Positions 37,536 through 45,525 of a DNA stretch of 64,000 nt are shown here, in pieces. The DNA lies in NCBI RefSeq assembly GCF_003383615.1, contig NZ_QNUL01000023.1:40613-104612 (forward strand). Direction: 5' to 3'. Position 1 is the first letter of the stretch. Each line of letters opens with the position of its first letter. The position numbers were made by a program, and so were the translations under genes. This stretch comes from Dyadobacter luteus (GTDB lineage Bacteria; Bacteroidota; Bacteroidia; Cytophagales; Spirosomataceae). The notes beneath the pieces are model-generated. The model did no database searches and was not told the DNA's origin. It was given only the letters and a program-made list of their open reading frames with translations.

Positions 37536-38174
37536 ATGAAAAATTCAAACGTAAAATTACTTTCTTTGAGCGTAGCCTTTGGCTGCATGGTTGGATTAGC
37601 TTCCTGTTCCAAACCATCAAGAACTGAGCCTGAAATTACGCCTGAAGCTGACTATCAACTTAAAGATATTCAGTATTTTATGTCGGACGGTGATCGTATT
37701 GATACACTGATGGTCGGTCTTGGAGATACCACTATTTATAACTACAGTAATGCAAAGCTGGCCAGGAAGTTCACAGAGGACTATTCCAAGCTTGCCAAGA
37801 CTTCCTATTTTCAGGTATCGGAACCTAACTTACTTCCAGCAGACCTTTATCTTGAAAAATTTGAAGTGCATGTACCGTCACAATTGATCGCGGATGGCTC
37901 GTTTTCTTACTTCGCGACCAAGCTGCCGGTTAGCCGGGATTCAGTGCAAGTGCCGTACGGAAAGTTTTGGTCGGACACGGTGAGTATAAATGTTCCTGCA
38001 AAGTCAAAGATTGTTATCGATCGGAGTGTTCAGGCTCATGTGATCAATTGCTCATTCAAAGCATCAATCGTGAACAAAACTACAGGACAAAATCACGAGG
38101 TAAGAGGTAGCTGGAAAGGTCTGTTGAGATATGATAATCTGAATACAAGGCTGACTGAGCATCCTGTGGAATGA
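37536..38174 (+). CDS. hypothetical lipoprotein
   Basis: 212 residues. Lipobox MVGLASCSKPS (Cys24). The mature part is beta-rich; SVQVPYGKFWSDTVSINVPAK with the following SKIVIDRS, then FKASIVNKTTGQNHEVRG and SWKGLLRYDN, recall the long strands of aerolysin/ETX-MTX2-type proteins. That resemblance is weak and no pore-forming role is claimed. Single gene closed by a strong terminator. Confidence 0.65.
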   Translation: MKNSNVKLLSLSVAFGCMVGLASCSKPSRTEPEITPEADYQLKDIQYFMSDGDRIDTLMVGLGDTTIYNYSNAKLARKFTEDYSKLAKTSYFQVSEPNLLPADLYLEKFEVHVPSQLIADGSFSYFATKLPVSRDSVQVPYGKFWSDTVSINVPAKSKIVIDRSVQAHVINCSFKASIVNKTTGQNHEVRGSWKGLLRYDNLNTRLTEHPVE

Positions 38175-38197
38175 AATGATTTGTTTTCGTGATGCAC

Positions 38198-38236
38198 TAA
38201 CCCGGATTTCCTTTAGCGAAGCCGGGTTATTTTTTT
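38198..38236 (+). terminator. terminator after the 37536-38174 lipoprotein gene
   Basis: AACCCGG (38199-38205) pairs with CCGGGTT (38222-38228), extended by ATTTCC/GAAGCC partial pairing, and is followed by ATTTTTTTC. Confidence 0.8.
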
Positions 38237-38414
38237 CTGAATACTGTTTACAAAGGTATTGTAGAGGTGAGGAGGTGTGTGTTCAGAGACACAGGCGGCA
38301 AACTGGAAGTTAAAGCCAAAATGTAACCTGTTGATGAATAGTATTTTATTTCTGACAAAAACTTTTACAATCCTAGTTTCTGGACCAGATTTTACGAATG
38401 CAGCATGATTTTAT

Positions 38415-38422
38415 TACCTTTG
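38415..38422 (+). promoter_or_regulatory. candidate promoter of the EamA-transporter leader
   Basis: TACCTTTG matches the -7 consensus fully; TTTAC about 20 bp upstream is a possible -33 box. The inferred start near 38428 leaves a leader of about 160 nt before the transporter ATG. Confidence 0.5.
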
Positions 38423-38441
38423 CAAAAAACAAAATAGCTGC

Positions 38442-38480
38442 ATGAACCGTAGGAATGTGATCTCACCCCCAATGCCTTAA
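38442..38480 (+). CDS. possible 12-codon leader peptide
   Basis: ATG about 14 nt after the inferred start site encodes MNRRNVISPPMP and stops with TAA. Too short to prove by itself. Its position right after a consensus promoter and before a hairpin-rich stretch and the transporter gene suggests a translated leader or upstream ORF. The diproline could slow ribosomes. Confidence 0.3.
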   Translation: MNRRNVISPPMP

Positions 38481-38498
38481 ATTTTCAATGAATTCGTG

Positions 38499-38541
38499 AA
38501 GGCCACGCTTCCCTTGACCAAAGGGATGGTTCGTTATGCCT
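38499..38541 (+). ncRNA. possible structured leader element upstream of the EamA transporter
   Basis: AGGC (38500-38503) can pair with GCCT (38538-38541), enclosing the hairpin CCCTT-GACCA-AAGGG (38511-38525). The loop ACCA is also complementary to TGGT at 38527-38530, an alternative pairing. It does not match any riboswitch class I can recall. It could be a regulatory element or chance structure. Confidence 0.3.
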
Positions 38542-38591
38542 CCACTTTTACAAATTGGTAATTTAAAGTTATTAGAGGAATATCATTTCTT

Positions 38592-39458
38592 ATGAAAAAA
38601 TCATATCTGGTATTACACACGGCTGTAATACTTGCTGGCTTCACCGGCGTGTTCGGTAAATTAATCTCACTCAATGAAGGTTTGCTTGTTTGGTACAGGG
38701 TATTGTTTTCAGCAATATGGCTGTTCATGATTCTCAAACTGCTCAAAGTTCATGCTGACTTCCCACTCCGCGATAAGTTAAACATTGCAAAAGTTGGTTT
38801 ACTGATAACCGTTCACTGGGTTTTCTTCTATGCAAGTATCAAGTATTCCAACATATCGATAGGAGTCGTCTGCTATTGTCTGACAAGCTTTTTTACTGCG
38901 ATATTCAGTGCAATGATCAGGCGAAAATTGATTCTTTCTGAATTACTGCTCAGTTTGATAACTCTGATTGGGATAGGGCTGATTTTTCATTTTGATGCCT
39001 CTTATCAACTTGGAATTATACTGGGGACTGTTTCTTCCGCCTTTGCGGCGCTGTATACTATCTACAATGAAAGACTGGTTCGTAATTACGATAGTAAACT
39101 GATCAACTACTATCAGATGATTGGCGGTACCGCTGGTCTCGGGCTGGTCATGCCTTTGTATCTGTTATTCTTTCCCGTAGAAAGTCTCATCCCTTCCTTG
39201 AAAGACACCTTTTATCTGCTGTTGTTGTCTCTTTTCTGTACAGTAGGGCTTTATGTACTCTTTGCAGAGGCTTTGAAAAAGTTATCAGCATTCACCGTTA
39301 ATCTGAGTTTTAATCTGGAGCCGATTTACGCAATCATTATGGCGTTTTTGTTCTTTGGAGAAAGTAAAACTGTGAATACATCGTTCTATGTAGGCATATC
39401 GTTTGTGATGGTTTCTGTTCTTTTACAAAGCTTTATGGTAGCCCGTAAGAATGAGTAG
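38592..39458 (+). CDS. EamA/DMT-family transporter
   Basis: 288 residues, about ten membrane helices in two five-helix EamA repeats (first about 5-135, second about 145-285). Repeat markers: VWYRVLFSAIWLFMIL, VHWVFFYASIKYSNISIGVV, FTAIFSAMIRRKL in the first, and LKKLSAFTVNLSFNLEPIYAIIM (in two parts) with FLFFGESKT in the second. Family members export amino acids and other metabolites; this substrate cannot be predicted. It has a promoter and a leader of about 160 nt, suggesting post-transcriptional control. Confidence 0.88.
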   Translation: MKKSYLVLHTAVILAGFTGVFGKLISLNEGLLVWYRVLFSAIWLFMILKLLKVHADFPLRDKLNIAKVGLLITVHWVFFYASIKYSNISIGVVCYCLTSFFTAIFSAMIRRKLILSELLLSLITLIGIGLIFHFDASYQLGIILGTVSSAFAALYTIYNERLVRNYDSKLINYYQMIGGTAGLGLVMPLYLLFFPVESLIPSLKDTFYLLLLSLFCTVGLYVLFAEALKKLSAFTVNLSFNLEPIYAIIMAFLFFGESKTVNTSFYVGISFVMVSVLLQSFMVARKNE

Positions 39459-39528
39459 AATGACAATTCGGGGATGGATAAGTTAGCCCATCCCCGAATA
39501 CATAATCAGTTCGTAAAGAAATAACTAT

Positions 39529-40266
39529 TCATTTGCGTAAGTTGTCTTTTAATCTGTACACGTAAGGAGCTTTGTTGGCAGCTCCGGTGAATTTTTTCTC
39601 AAGTCGTTCCAGTACATCCATATCGAGTATCTTCTTTTGAAAGTTGTTCATCGGAAATTGCTTTTCGAATATTGATTCATACATTTTTTGTAATTCCTTC
39701 ATCGTGAAAGTCTCCGGCAATAGCTCGAAAGCGCTGAGTCTCTCATCAAAAGACGATCTCAAACTATGTATAGCACGCTGAACAATATGATTATGGTCCA
39801 TGATCATATCAGGTAATTGCCCTATCATACGCCAGGCAACAGATTGATCCAGATCGCTTTTCCGGGCAATGACCTTGTTGATATCAACCAATGCGTAATA
39901 GCCTACCGATATAAAGCGGCGGGTAAACCAGTCATATTCCTTTCTGTTCGCTTGTTCCAGATTATCGAGTTCGGGATTCAATCGGATCAGAAGATCCATG
40001 AATGCGCGGCTGTTACGGTTGGCTTTTCCGAAGCAGTAAAATTGGTGAAGTTGCACACCCGATATTTGCGTACGTTCCTGTAATATCCGCGTCGCTGCAG
40101 CATCCAGATCCTCGTCCTGGAGTACGAAACCACTCGGTAAGGCAAAAAAGTTACCCTCAAATTTAAGTTTCGGTATCAGGACATGGAGCTGGTCGTGCTG
40201 ATAACCGAAAATGACACAGTCAATAGAGATTTGCTGGATGTAATCCTGTTCGCTGGGTAATTGCAT
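39529..40266 (-). CDS. Nudix-like transcriptional regulator (NrtR/AraR type)
   Basis: 245 residues. N-terminal Nudix-fold domain (ISIDCVIFGYQHDQLHVLIPK, LPSGFVLQDEDLDAAATRIL) and C-terminal winged helix (FTMKELQKMYESIFEKQFPM, FQKKILDMDVLERLEKKFTG). The Nudix box at 46-68 keeps G46, E52 and R60 but has Ile, Arg and Gln where the catalytic REuxEExGu residues should be, so it is probably a ligand sensor without hydrolase activity. Relatives control NAD or pentose metabolism. It is divergent from the 40465 gene, with a perfect palindrome in the shared region. Confidence 0.85.
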   Translation of the reverse strand: MQLPSEQDYIQQISIDCVIFGYQHDQLHVLIPKLKFEGNFFALPSGFVLQDEDLDAAATRILQERTQISGVQLHQFYCFGKANRNSRAFMDLLIRLNPELDNLEQANRKEYDWFTRRFISVGYYALVDINKVIARKSDLDQSVAWRMIGQLPDMIMDHNHIVQRAIHSLRSSFDERLSAFELLPETFTMKELQKMYESIFEKQFPMNNFQKKILDMDVLERLEKKFTGAANKAPYVYRLKDNLRK

Positions 40267-40395
40267 TTGATGTACCTATATCTTTTGAGGAAGCAAAACT
40301 ACAATTTCCCCGTTTTTTGGAAATGATTCAACGTGTTTTCTGCTACTGATTTTAACATAAACCCGTAGTATTCATCAAAAGTAAGTCAGGAAAAT

Positions 40396-40420
40396 TTATT
40401 ATCTAAAAATTAGATAATAA
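40396..40420. promoter_or_regulatory. palindromic operator candidate
   Basis: TTATTATCTA and TAGATAATAA form a perfect 10-bp inverted repeat around AAAAT. It lies 14 bp upstream of the TACCTTTG promoter box of the 40465 gene, on its -33 region, and about 130 bp from the start of the Nudix-like regulator. This is where a dimeric repressor would sit. Confidence 0.5.
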
Positions 40421-40434
40421 TAATATTAATAATT

Positions 40435-40442
40435 TACCTTTG
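40435..40442 (+). promoter_or_regulatory. candidate -7 promoter element of the 40465 gene
   Basis: TACCTTTG, a full match to TAnnTTTG, 22 bp before the ATG. The upstream palindrome occupies the -33 region. Confidence 0.5.
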
Positions 40443-40464
40443 TTTATTCACTTTTAAAATTGAA

Positions 40465-40842
40465 ATGGACATGAAAAAAATGAAGTACCTATTGTTGACG
40501 ATTATCATGTTTGTGGGTGTAGTGACGTACGGTCAGACTACCCCGGATTTCTTTGCAGGTAAATGGGAGATTTCGGTCAAAGACACGCCAATGGGTGATA
40601 TGAAGTTTCTGACTGATCTTGTTCGTCAGGATGGAAAACTGACCGGCGAATTATCTGTACCTGCGGATGCTTCAGCACCGAAAAGACCGATCACCAGAGT
40701 TGAAGAGACAGCTGATAAACTGGTCCTATACTTTGAATCGGCAGAAGTTGGTGAAATTGCCATTGACCTTGCTAAAGTTGATCAGGATAATCTGAAGGGG
40801 ACATTGTATACCTTTGAAGCAAATGCGAAACGTGTAAAATAG
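40465..40842 (+). CDS. small exported hypothetical protein
   Basis: 125 residues with signal peptide (YLLLTIIMFVGVVTYGQ). The mature domain of about 100 residues (FFAGKWEISVKDTPMGDMKF, VRQDGKLTGELSVPAD, ADKLVLYFESAEVGEIAIDL, LKGTLYTFEANAKRVK) is a compact beta structure of the kind seen in lipocalin/DUF-type Bacteroidota proteins. ATG at 40465 or 40471 could both serve. It has its own promoter, palindrome and terminator, and is a likely target of the adjacent Nudix-like regulator. Confidence 0.7.
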   Translation: MDMKKMKYLLLTIIMFVGVVTYGQTTPDFFAGKWEISVKDTPMGDMKFLTDLVRQDGKLTGELSVPADASAPKRPITRVEETADKLVLYFESAEVGEIAIDLAKVDQDNLKGTLYTFEANAKRVK

Positions 40843-40913
40843 CATTTGAGTCGTCGTCTCTCTTCAAGAGAAAGAATTTTGAGAGGCCTGCAATTAATCT
40901 TTACCAGGTTAAC

Positions 40914-40948
40914 AAACAGACCCGAAATAGCTATTTCGGGTCTGTTTA
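40914..40948 (+). terminator. terminator after the 40465 gene
   Basis: Perfect 15-bp stem: AAACAGACCCGAAAT with ATTTCGGGTCTGTTT, loop AGCT, followed by ATTTTG. Confidence 0.85.
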
Positions 40949-41109
40949 TTTTGTGACGAGCCTGACCTCTGTGGTTGCTGGCACATGTTTTTACAAAGCG
41001 TGGTGAACATTGATGAAATGAGCACAGATGAGATCGACGATGTTGTTAAGGTGTGAGTTAGAGTCATCGTGTTCTATGTTGAACCAACGAATTTTAAAAA
41101 CCGAACGTC

Positions 41110-41541
41110 ATGAAGAAATTATCAATTGTATCATTTACAGCTCTGTTATTTGCGGCTACAGTGTGTAACGCGCAAAGTAACACCAATTCAGAAGGAAAGG
41201 GCTCCAGTGGAACAGAGACTCAGAAAGTGGAACCTGCTAATGAGGCGGACAAAGACACCACTGCGAAGGCGAACGATGCTGGCGGAGGAGAAGGAGCTGC
41301 GGCTGCCCCCGCGGCATCGGGATCCAAGCCGAAGAAACCTGATCAATATTCAAAAGTGGATGATCCCAAGCCCATGCTCACGACCAAAGAGGCTGTCGAA
41401 AAACGAAGAAAGAACATGACTGAGCCGGATACAACCATGAAAAAAGGAAGCGGATCGGCTCCCAGGAACATCAAAAATCATACCGGTAAAACCAGCAACT
41501 ATGGTAACCAGGCTTCCAAACGAAATCCGGGTGGTAAGTAG
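41110..41541 (+). CDS. exported low-complexity hypothetical protein
   Basis: 143 residues with signal peptide (VSFTALLFAATVCNAQ). The mature chain is hydrophilic and disordered, rich in Lys, Gly, Ala, Thr and Asn (GGGEGAAAAPAASGSKPKK, NYGNQASKRNPGGK), with no recognisable domain. ATG at 41110 follows 267 bp of non-coding DNA. A hairpin with a T-run follows. Probably a real but fast-evolving secreted protein. Confidence 0.6.
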   Translation: MKKLSIVSFTALLFAATVCNAQSNTNSEGKGSSGTETQKVEPANEADKDTTAKANDAGGGEGAAAAPAASGSKPKKPDQYSKVDDPKPMLTTKEAVEKRRKNMTEPDTTMKKGSGSAPRNIKNHTGKTSNYGNQASKRNPGGK

Positions 41542-41602
41542 GGTAAAAGTGACGATAACAGGTTAGCTATATATTATTAGTTAACCTTCTAACAATCTGG
41601 TG

Positions 41603-41648
41603 GCCTATCATGATAGTTCCGTTTTGGTCTATCGTGATAGGCATTTTT
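41603..41648 (+). terminator. terminator between the 41110 gene and the acetyltransferase gene
   Basis: GCCTATCATGATAG pairs with CTATCGTGATAGGC with one G-T type mismatch around a 12-nt loop, followed by ATTTTTG. Confidence 0.7.
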
Positions 41649-41686
41649 GTTGTTAGCTTAGCGGGATTTTTAGATTTCAACATTAA

Positions 41687-42202
41687 ATGATGGTAATTAC
41701 GAAAGCTGATATTGAGGACCTGGCAAGTATTTTGCAAATCGCGAAGGAAACATTTTTTGAGACATTCGCACCTCACAATTCTCAGGAAGATATGGAGCAA
41801 TATGCTCAGGATAAGTTGACTTTGGGAAAGTTACAAGGAGAATTGCTAAATCCTGATTCCCAATTTTATATTTTAAGTGACGCAGGTAGGGCAGTAGGTT
41901 ACCTGAAAGTGAATTTTGGATCTGCGCAGACCGAATTACACGATGAGGCCTCTATGGAAATAGAACGGATTTATGTGAAAAGTGAATACCACGGTAAAAA
42001 GCTAGGTCAATTACTTTATGATAAGGCCTTAGAAGTGGCCGCAGGTAGTGGTGTTACGTATATCTGGCTAGGCGTTTGGGAAGAAAATGCAAAGGCTACG
42101 CGATTCTATGAAAAAAATGGTTTTGTAGCATTTGACAAACATGCTTTCCGAATGGGAACAGATGAGCAAACCGATATCATGATGAAAAAAGTGCTGGTCT
42201 GA
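41687..42202 (+). CDS. GNAT family N-acetyltransferase
   Basis: 171 residues. Acetyl-CoA-binding motif A is MEIERIYVKSEYHGKKLGQLL, split by the strand-turn-helix that holds the pyrophosphate; motif B is YIWLGVWEENAKATRFYEKNGF. The N-terminal IEDLASILQIAKETFFETF and the closing MGTDEQTDIMMKK resemble the PaiA-like polyamine/small-amine acetyltransferases, so a small amine acceptor is possible. Single gene with a terminator on each side. Confidence 0.88.
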   Translation: MMVITKADIEDLASILQIAKETFFETFAPHNSQEDMEQYAQDKLTLGKLQGELLNPDSQFYILSDAGRAVGYLKVNFGSAQTELHDEASMEIERIYVKSEYHGKKLGQLLYDKALEVAAGSGVTYIWLGVWEENAKATRFYEKNGFVAFDKHAFRMGTDEQTDIMMKKVLV

Positions 42203-42768
42203 ATAGTCGACATAAATCTACAGCCAGAAATAAATTTACTTTTCCCTTCGTTAAGCTGATTGTATTGCTCGGCTCTGCGAAGGATTTTTTATGTGATGGT
42301 ACTGCCAGTTACTTTTTGACTCTTTCAAAGTCTATTGACTGTAGTTATCGGGTCAGGATGATGTTGTTATAAGTGCAAGGGCTTTTTCCGGGAATCATGG
42401 AATACCATGATATTAATAGTAAGCTTAGTTTCAGATCATTATATGGTATATCTTGCGCGGCGAAACCCGAACTATCGTTGATTTGTGGATTTAGGAAATA
42501 ATTTTTTTTGAGTAAATTTAAGACTATTTTAATGGTTGTACGGTTCTGGATTTCCGTTTTCAACAGCATTTCCCGGCAACCAATCTTTTAATTTTTTAGG
42601 TGTAGCAGCGCAGTAAATCGTGCAAAAAATTGGTCTGACACAGACAGAAAAGGGCAGTCAGAAACGATTGATGCGCGGATTTTAATACAAAGTATTTCTA
42701 TGTGTAATCATCAACCAAAACCCTTTTTGTTGAAACTAACTAATTCTTACACTTAATAACCCTTTACA
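42203..42768. other. intergenic region without a convincing gene (566 bp)
   Basis: Beyond the terminator at 42244-42290 I see no gene. A minus-strand frame at 42345-42569 has unbiased composition and no motif. The stretch before 42769 is A+T-rich and would hold the promoter of the following small gene, but no consensus box stands out. Confidence 0.5.
42244..42290 (+). terminator. terminator after the acetyltransferase gene
   Basis: CCTTCG (42245-42250) pairs with CGAAGG (42278-42283), with inner AGC/GCT pairing, followed by ATTTTTT. Confidence 0.65.
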
Positions 42769-43020
42769 ATGAATAATCACATTCAGGACATTCTCAATCT
42801 TGCCAGACAATTCAAATCTCAACTTTTTTGTGTGCTGGCTACAGGACATTGCTATCCGGTCGAACAGATCGAACACGAACATGCTCAGTTTACATGGATG
42901 ATGTCGAAAGCCGAACAGGGCTATCACATCAGAATCGATTCAGATGATTTTGTTTCCTATTTACTATGCCTGTCCGACGACCAGGCGGCACGCGTCAAAA
43001 GAAGACTTATGTTGGTATAA
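42769..43020 (+). CDS. hypothetical protein, 83 aa
   Basis: Small cytoplasmic protein with two His/Cys-containing patches (LFCVLATGHCYPVEQIEHEH) and a C-terminal helical part (LCLSDDQAARVKRRLMLV). No family recognised. It starts 55 bp before the HExxH protein and could be co-transcribed with it. A minus-strand frame covers part of it but lacks a plausible start context. Confidence 0.5.
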   Translation: MNNHIQDILNLARQFKSQLFCVLATGHCYPVEQIEHEHAQFTWMMSKAEQGYHIRIDSDDFVSYLLCLSDDQAARVKRRLMLV

Positions 43021-43075
43021 TGATCAGGTAACGTCCGGTACGATATTTTCAGGCCTATCTTAAAGTATTTCGGCC

Positions 43076-43699
43076 ATGAAAATCAGTAGTACCTCCATGA
43101 ACTACCAACATCATATCAATTCTGATTTTACCAATAAAAAGATTCCTTCGGTTCTCTCGGCAGAGATTGCCACGGCACTTTCTTTCTATCCCGAATTGGC
43201 TCATACACCTATCCGCTTCCAATTCCGGCAGCGGATTAAGGGTTCGGTTATGCAGGCTCAGCCGGTAATACGTTCATTTTTTACGAATCAGCGTGAGTAT
43301 CAGATCAATATTAGCGCGCTCTTCAGGCTCACACATGCCGCGGAGCCGATTCACCAGTTGCCGGCTGAGGTTCTGATTGGATGGATCGGTCACGAACTGG
43401 GACATGTTATGGACTATGAAAACAGGAGCGTATGGGGAATGGTTTGTTTCGGATTGGGATATCTGCTATCTCCCAAATACGTCAGGAAAGCGGAACGTAC
43501 AGCAGATACATTTGCGGTAAATCACGGCCTGGGCAGGTATATTATTGCTACCAAACATTATATTCTGGATCACACTTCGCTACCGGATAAATACAAGCGT
43601 AAGATTGCACGCCTGTATTTATCGCCGGATGATATTGTGGAACAGGTGAGAGCACTGGAAGAAGGACTGAAAAACTCAAATGTTGCGGGACACGAATAA
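43076..43699 (+). CDS. putative zinc metallopeptidase (HExxH)
   Basis: 207 residues, no signal peptide. The zinc-binding motif is GHELGH at residues 105-110 (H106, E107, H110), preceded by the helix LPAEVLIGWI and followed by AERTADTFAVNHG, where E140 can be the third ligand and D144 the usual stabilising residue of M48-like gluzincins. A hydrophobic helix between them (WGMVCFGLGYLLSP) may touch the membrane. Its last 24 bp overlap the end of the convergent GH3 gene. Substrate unknown. Confidence 0.72.
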   Translation: MKISSTSMNYQHHINSDFTNKKIPSVLSAEIATALSFYPELAHTPIRFQFRQRIKGSVMQAQPVIRSFFTNQREYQINISALFRLTHAAEPIHQLPAEVLIGWIGHELGHVMDYENRSVWGMVCFGLGYLLSPKYVRKAERTADTFAVNHGLGRYIIATKHYILDHTSLPDKYKRKIARLYLSPDDIVEQVRALEEGLKNSNVAGHE

Positions 43700-45196
43700 C
43701 CCGAATTCCTCAAAATCTTCCTGCTTCATGACGCGTGGAATTTTAACCTGCCCACCTTTCTTTTTAGTTTCCTGGCTCCATTGGTAAAACAGTTGCTCGG
43801 GAATAAGCTCCACTTGAACTCCTTTCAGTGCTCTCGTACGGGCTACGGCGTAATTTTTACTTCGTTCTTTTAAAGCGGCATCCAGGGTGTCTGCTACCTT
43901 TTGCCGATCTGGTATTTTATCACAACCTACGTACCATTTAAGAATGTACTGATCATTTTCATGAACCGTAGAGGCCACATATTCCTTGATCGAAACGTCA
44001 TAATGCTGTTCCAGTACTGCCAGTCCCTCGTTCATTTGCGTAACAGAAAGCTGCTCTCCGGCCACATTAAGATAATGCTTGGTACGGCCCGTAATTTTTA
44101 TTTCTGAACGGGCCTTATCTGTGATAATCACGGTGTCGCCTATCATATAGCGCCAGGTCCCGGAAACTGTTGAGATCAATAACACATATTCTATATCCTC
44201 TTCCGCGTCGGCCAGTGCGTGAACGGTAGCGTTCTCTCTGACAAGTCCGTTTTCATCTACGTTTTCAGGAGTGAAAGGAACAAACTCGTAAAATATGCCA
44301 TTGTCGGGAAAGAGTGCCATAGCAGAAGTATCAGGCCGCTTTTGAATGGCAATAAACCCTTCTGATGCAAGGTAAGTATCTATGTAAATTAATGGATGTG
44401 CAAACAGCTTTTCGAGACTCTTCCTGTAAGGCTCAAATGCTACGCCCCCAGTGGTGTAAACCATCAGATTTGGCCAAATCTGATGAATGTTTTCAAGCTT
44501 ATGATAACGAATGATCTCTTTTAACATAAGTTCGATCCAGGCAGGAATACCGGATAAACAGCCAATGTCCCAGTCGGGAGCCTGCTCTGCGATGGCTGTA
44601 ATTTTTTGATCAAAATCGCTCATTGAGGCGATCTCCGGGCCCGGCTTATAGAATCCATTGAACCATGTCGGCAGATTAGAAGCGCTGATTCCGCTTATTT
44701 CGCCTTCCAGAAAATCATCCTTGTGGATAAGACTGGTACTGCTACCCAGCATTAGTATCTGTTTGGTGAAAAACTCTCCCGGTAAGTCAAATGCTGAAAT
44801 GTTGGTAATCTCTGAAATTCCGGCGTTACGTATACATGTCAGCATGTCATCCGTGACCGGAATATGTTTGTTGCTACTTGTGGTACCGCTGCTTATCGCA
44901 AAATATTGCTGACCTCCCGGCCATGTTACATTTTGATGACCTTTAAGCAAATAATGCCACCATTCTGTATTTAGTTTGTCGTAATCATGTACCGGAACTC
45001 TATTCTGAAATTCGGAAATGAGATTAGGATGCTCCAGAATTTCTGCGAAATGATAGGCCTTTCCGAAGGCAGTAAATTTTGCTTTTTCAAGTAATTTTCT
45101 GAGTACATTTTGCTGTGCTTCTGTTGCCTCGGGTTCGGATATTATTTTGCCGGTTATATCGAGGGCTTTCTTGATCAGATCACCAATTACTGCCAT
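43676..45196 (-). CDS. GH3 auxin-responsive-promoter family acyl-adenylating protein
   Basis: 506 residues. GH3 proteins adenylate a carboxylic acid and pass it to an amino acid; plant members inactivate jasmonate or auxin. Here the ATP-binding motif SSGTTSSNKHIP (about residue 103), the TTGGVAFEPYR and TYLASEGFIAIQ blocks, the YRIGDTV-like YMIGDTVIIT and the hinge ITGRTKHYLNVAGEQ are intact, so an active enzyme is likely. The bacterial substrate is unknown. Single gene, convergent with the metallopeptidase. Confidence 0.88.
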   Translation of the reverse strand: MAVIGDLIKKALDITGKIISEPEATEAQQNVLRKLLEKAKFTAFGKAYHFAEILEHPNLISEFQNRVPVHDYDKLNTEWWHYLLKGHQNVTWPGGQQYFAISSGTTSSNKHIPVTDDMLTCIRNAGISEITNISAFDLPGEFFTKQILMLGSSTSLIHKDDFLEGEISGISASNLPTWFNGFYKPGPEIASMSDFDQKITAIAEQAPDWDIGCLSGIPAWIELMLKEIIRYHKLENIHQIWPNLMVYTTGGVAFEPYRKSLEKLFAHPLIYIDTYLASEGFIAIQKRPDTSAMALFPDNGIFYEFVPFTPENVDENGLVRENATVHALADAEEDIEYVLLISTVSGTWRYMIGDTVIITDKARSEIKITGRTKHYLNVAGEQLSVTQMNEGLAVLEQHYDVSIKEYVASTVHENDQYILKWYVGCDKIPDRQKVADTLDAALKERSKNYAVARTRALKGVQVELIPEQLFYQWSQETKKKGGQVKIPRVMKQEDFEEFGLFVSRNI

Positions 45197-45525
45197 TGAG
45201 TTGCTTTTATTATAAGTTAGATGCTGATGAGTAACAGATAAAATTATGCCAGAAATACAGATTCGAACGATTAAGAAAAAGTAGTTTTAGAATGAGCGAT
45301 TTTTTTACTCCGAATATTTTTTAGCATTTCATGCAACCCCGTTTTAAATTTTCCTGTCTGACTTAAAAAACACCATGAATACTCAATCTGAAGATGCGGC
45401 CGGCTGCCAGATTATCGTGTTCGAAAAATGGGTTTAACCAAAAGAAAATTTAAACGATCATGAAATTTCTTAAACTATTATCTCTTGGTCATAACGCAGC
45501 CGGTAATCTTTCACCACGTTTTTAT
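45197..45525. other. intergenic region (329 bp) with a short ORF
   Basis: Non-coding between the divergent GH3 and PepSY-like genes. ATG at 45374 opens a 20-codon frame ending at 45436, and the PepSY frame itself could start at 45460. Neither short piece has convincing support. No clear promoter box was seen. Confidence 0.4.

Noticed and set aside
38511..38530. H-type pseudoknot in the EamA leader
   Set aside because: The loop complement is only 4 bp and the connecting loops are 0-1 nt, too tight for a standard pseudoknot.
42345..42569. Minus-strand ORF in the 566-bp gap
   Set aside because: No similarity-like motif, weak start and unlike nearby codon use.
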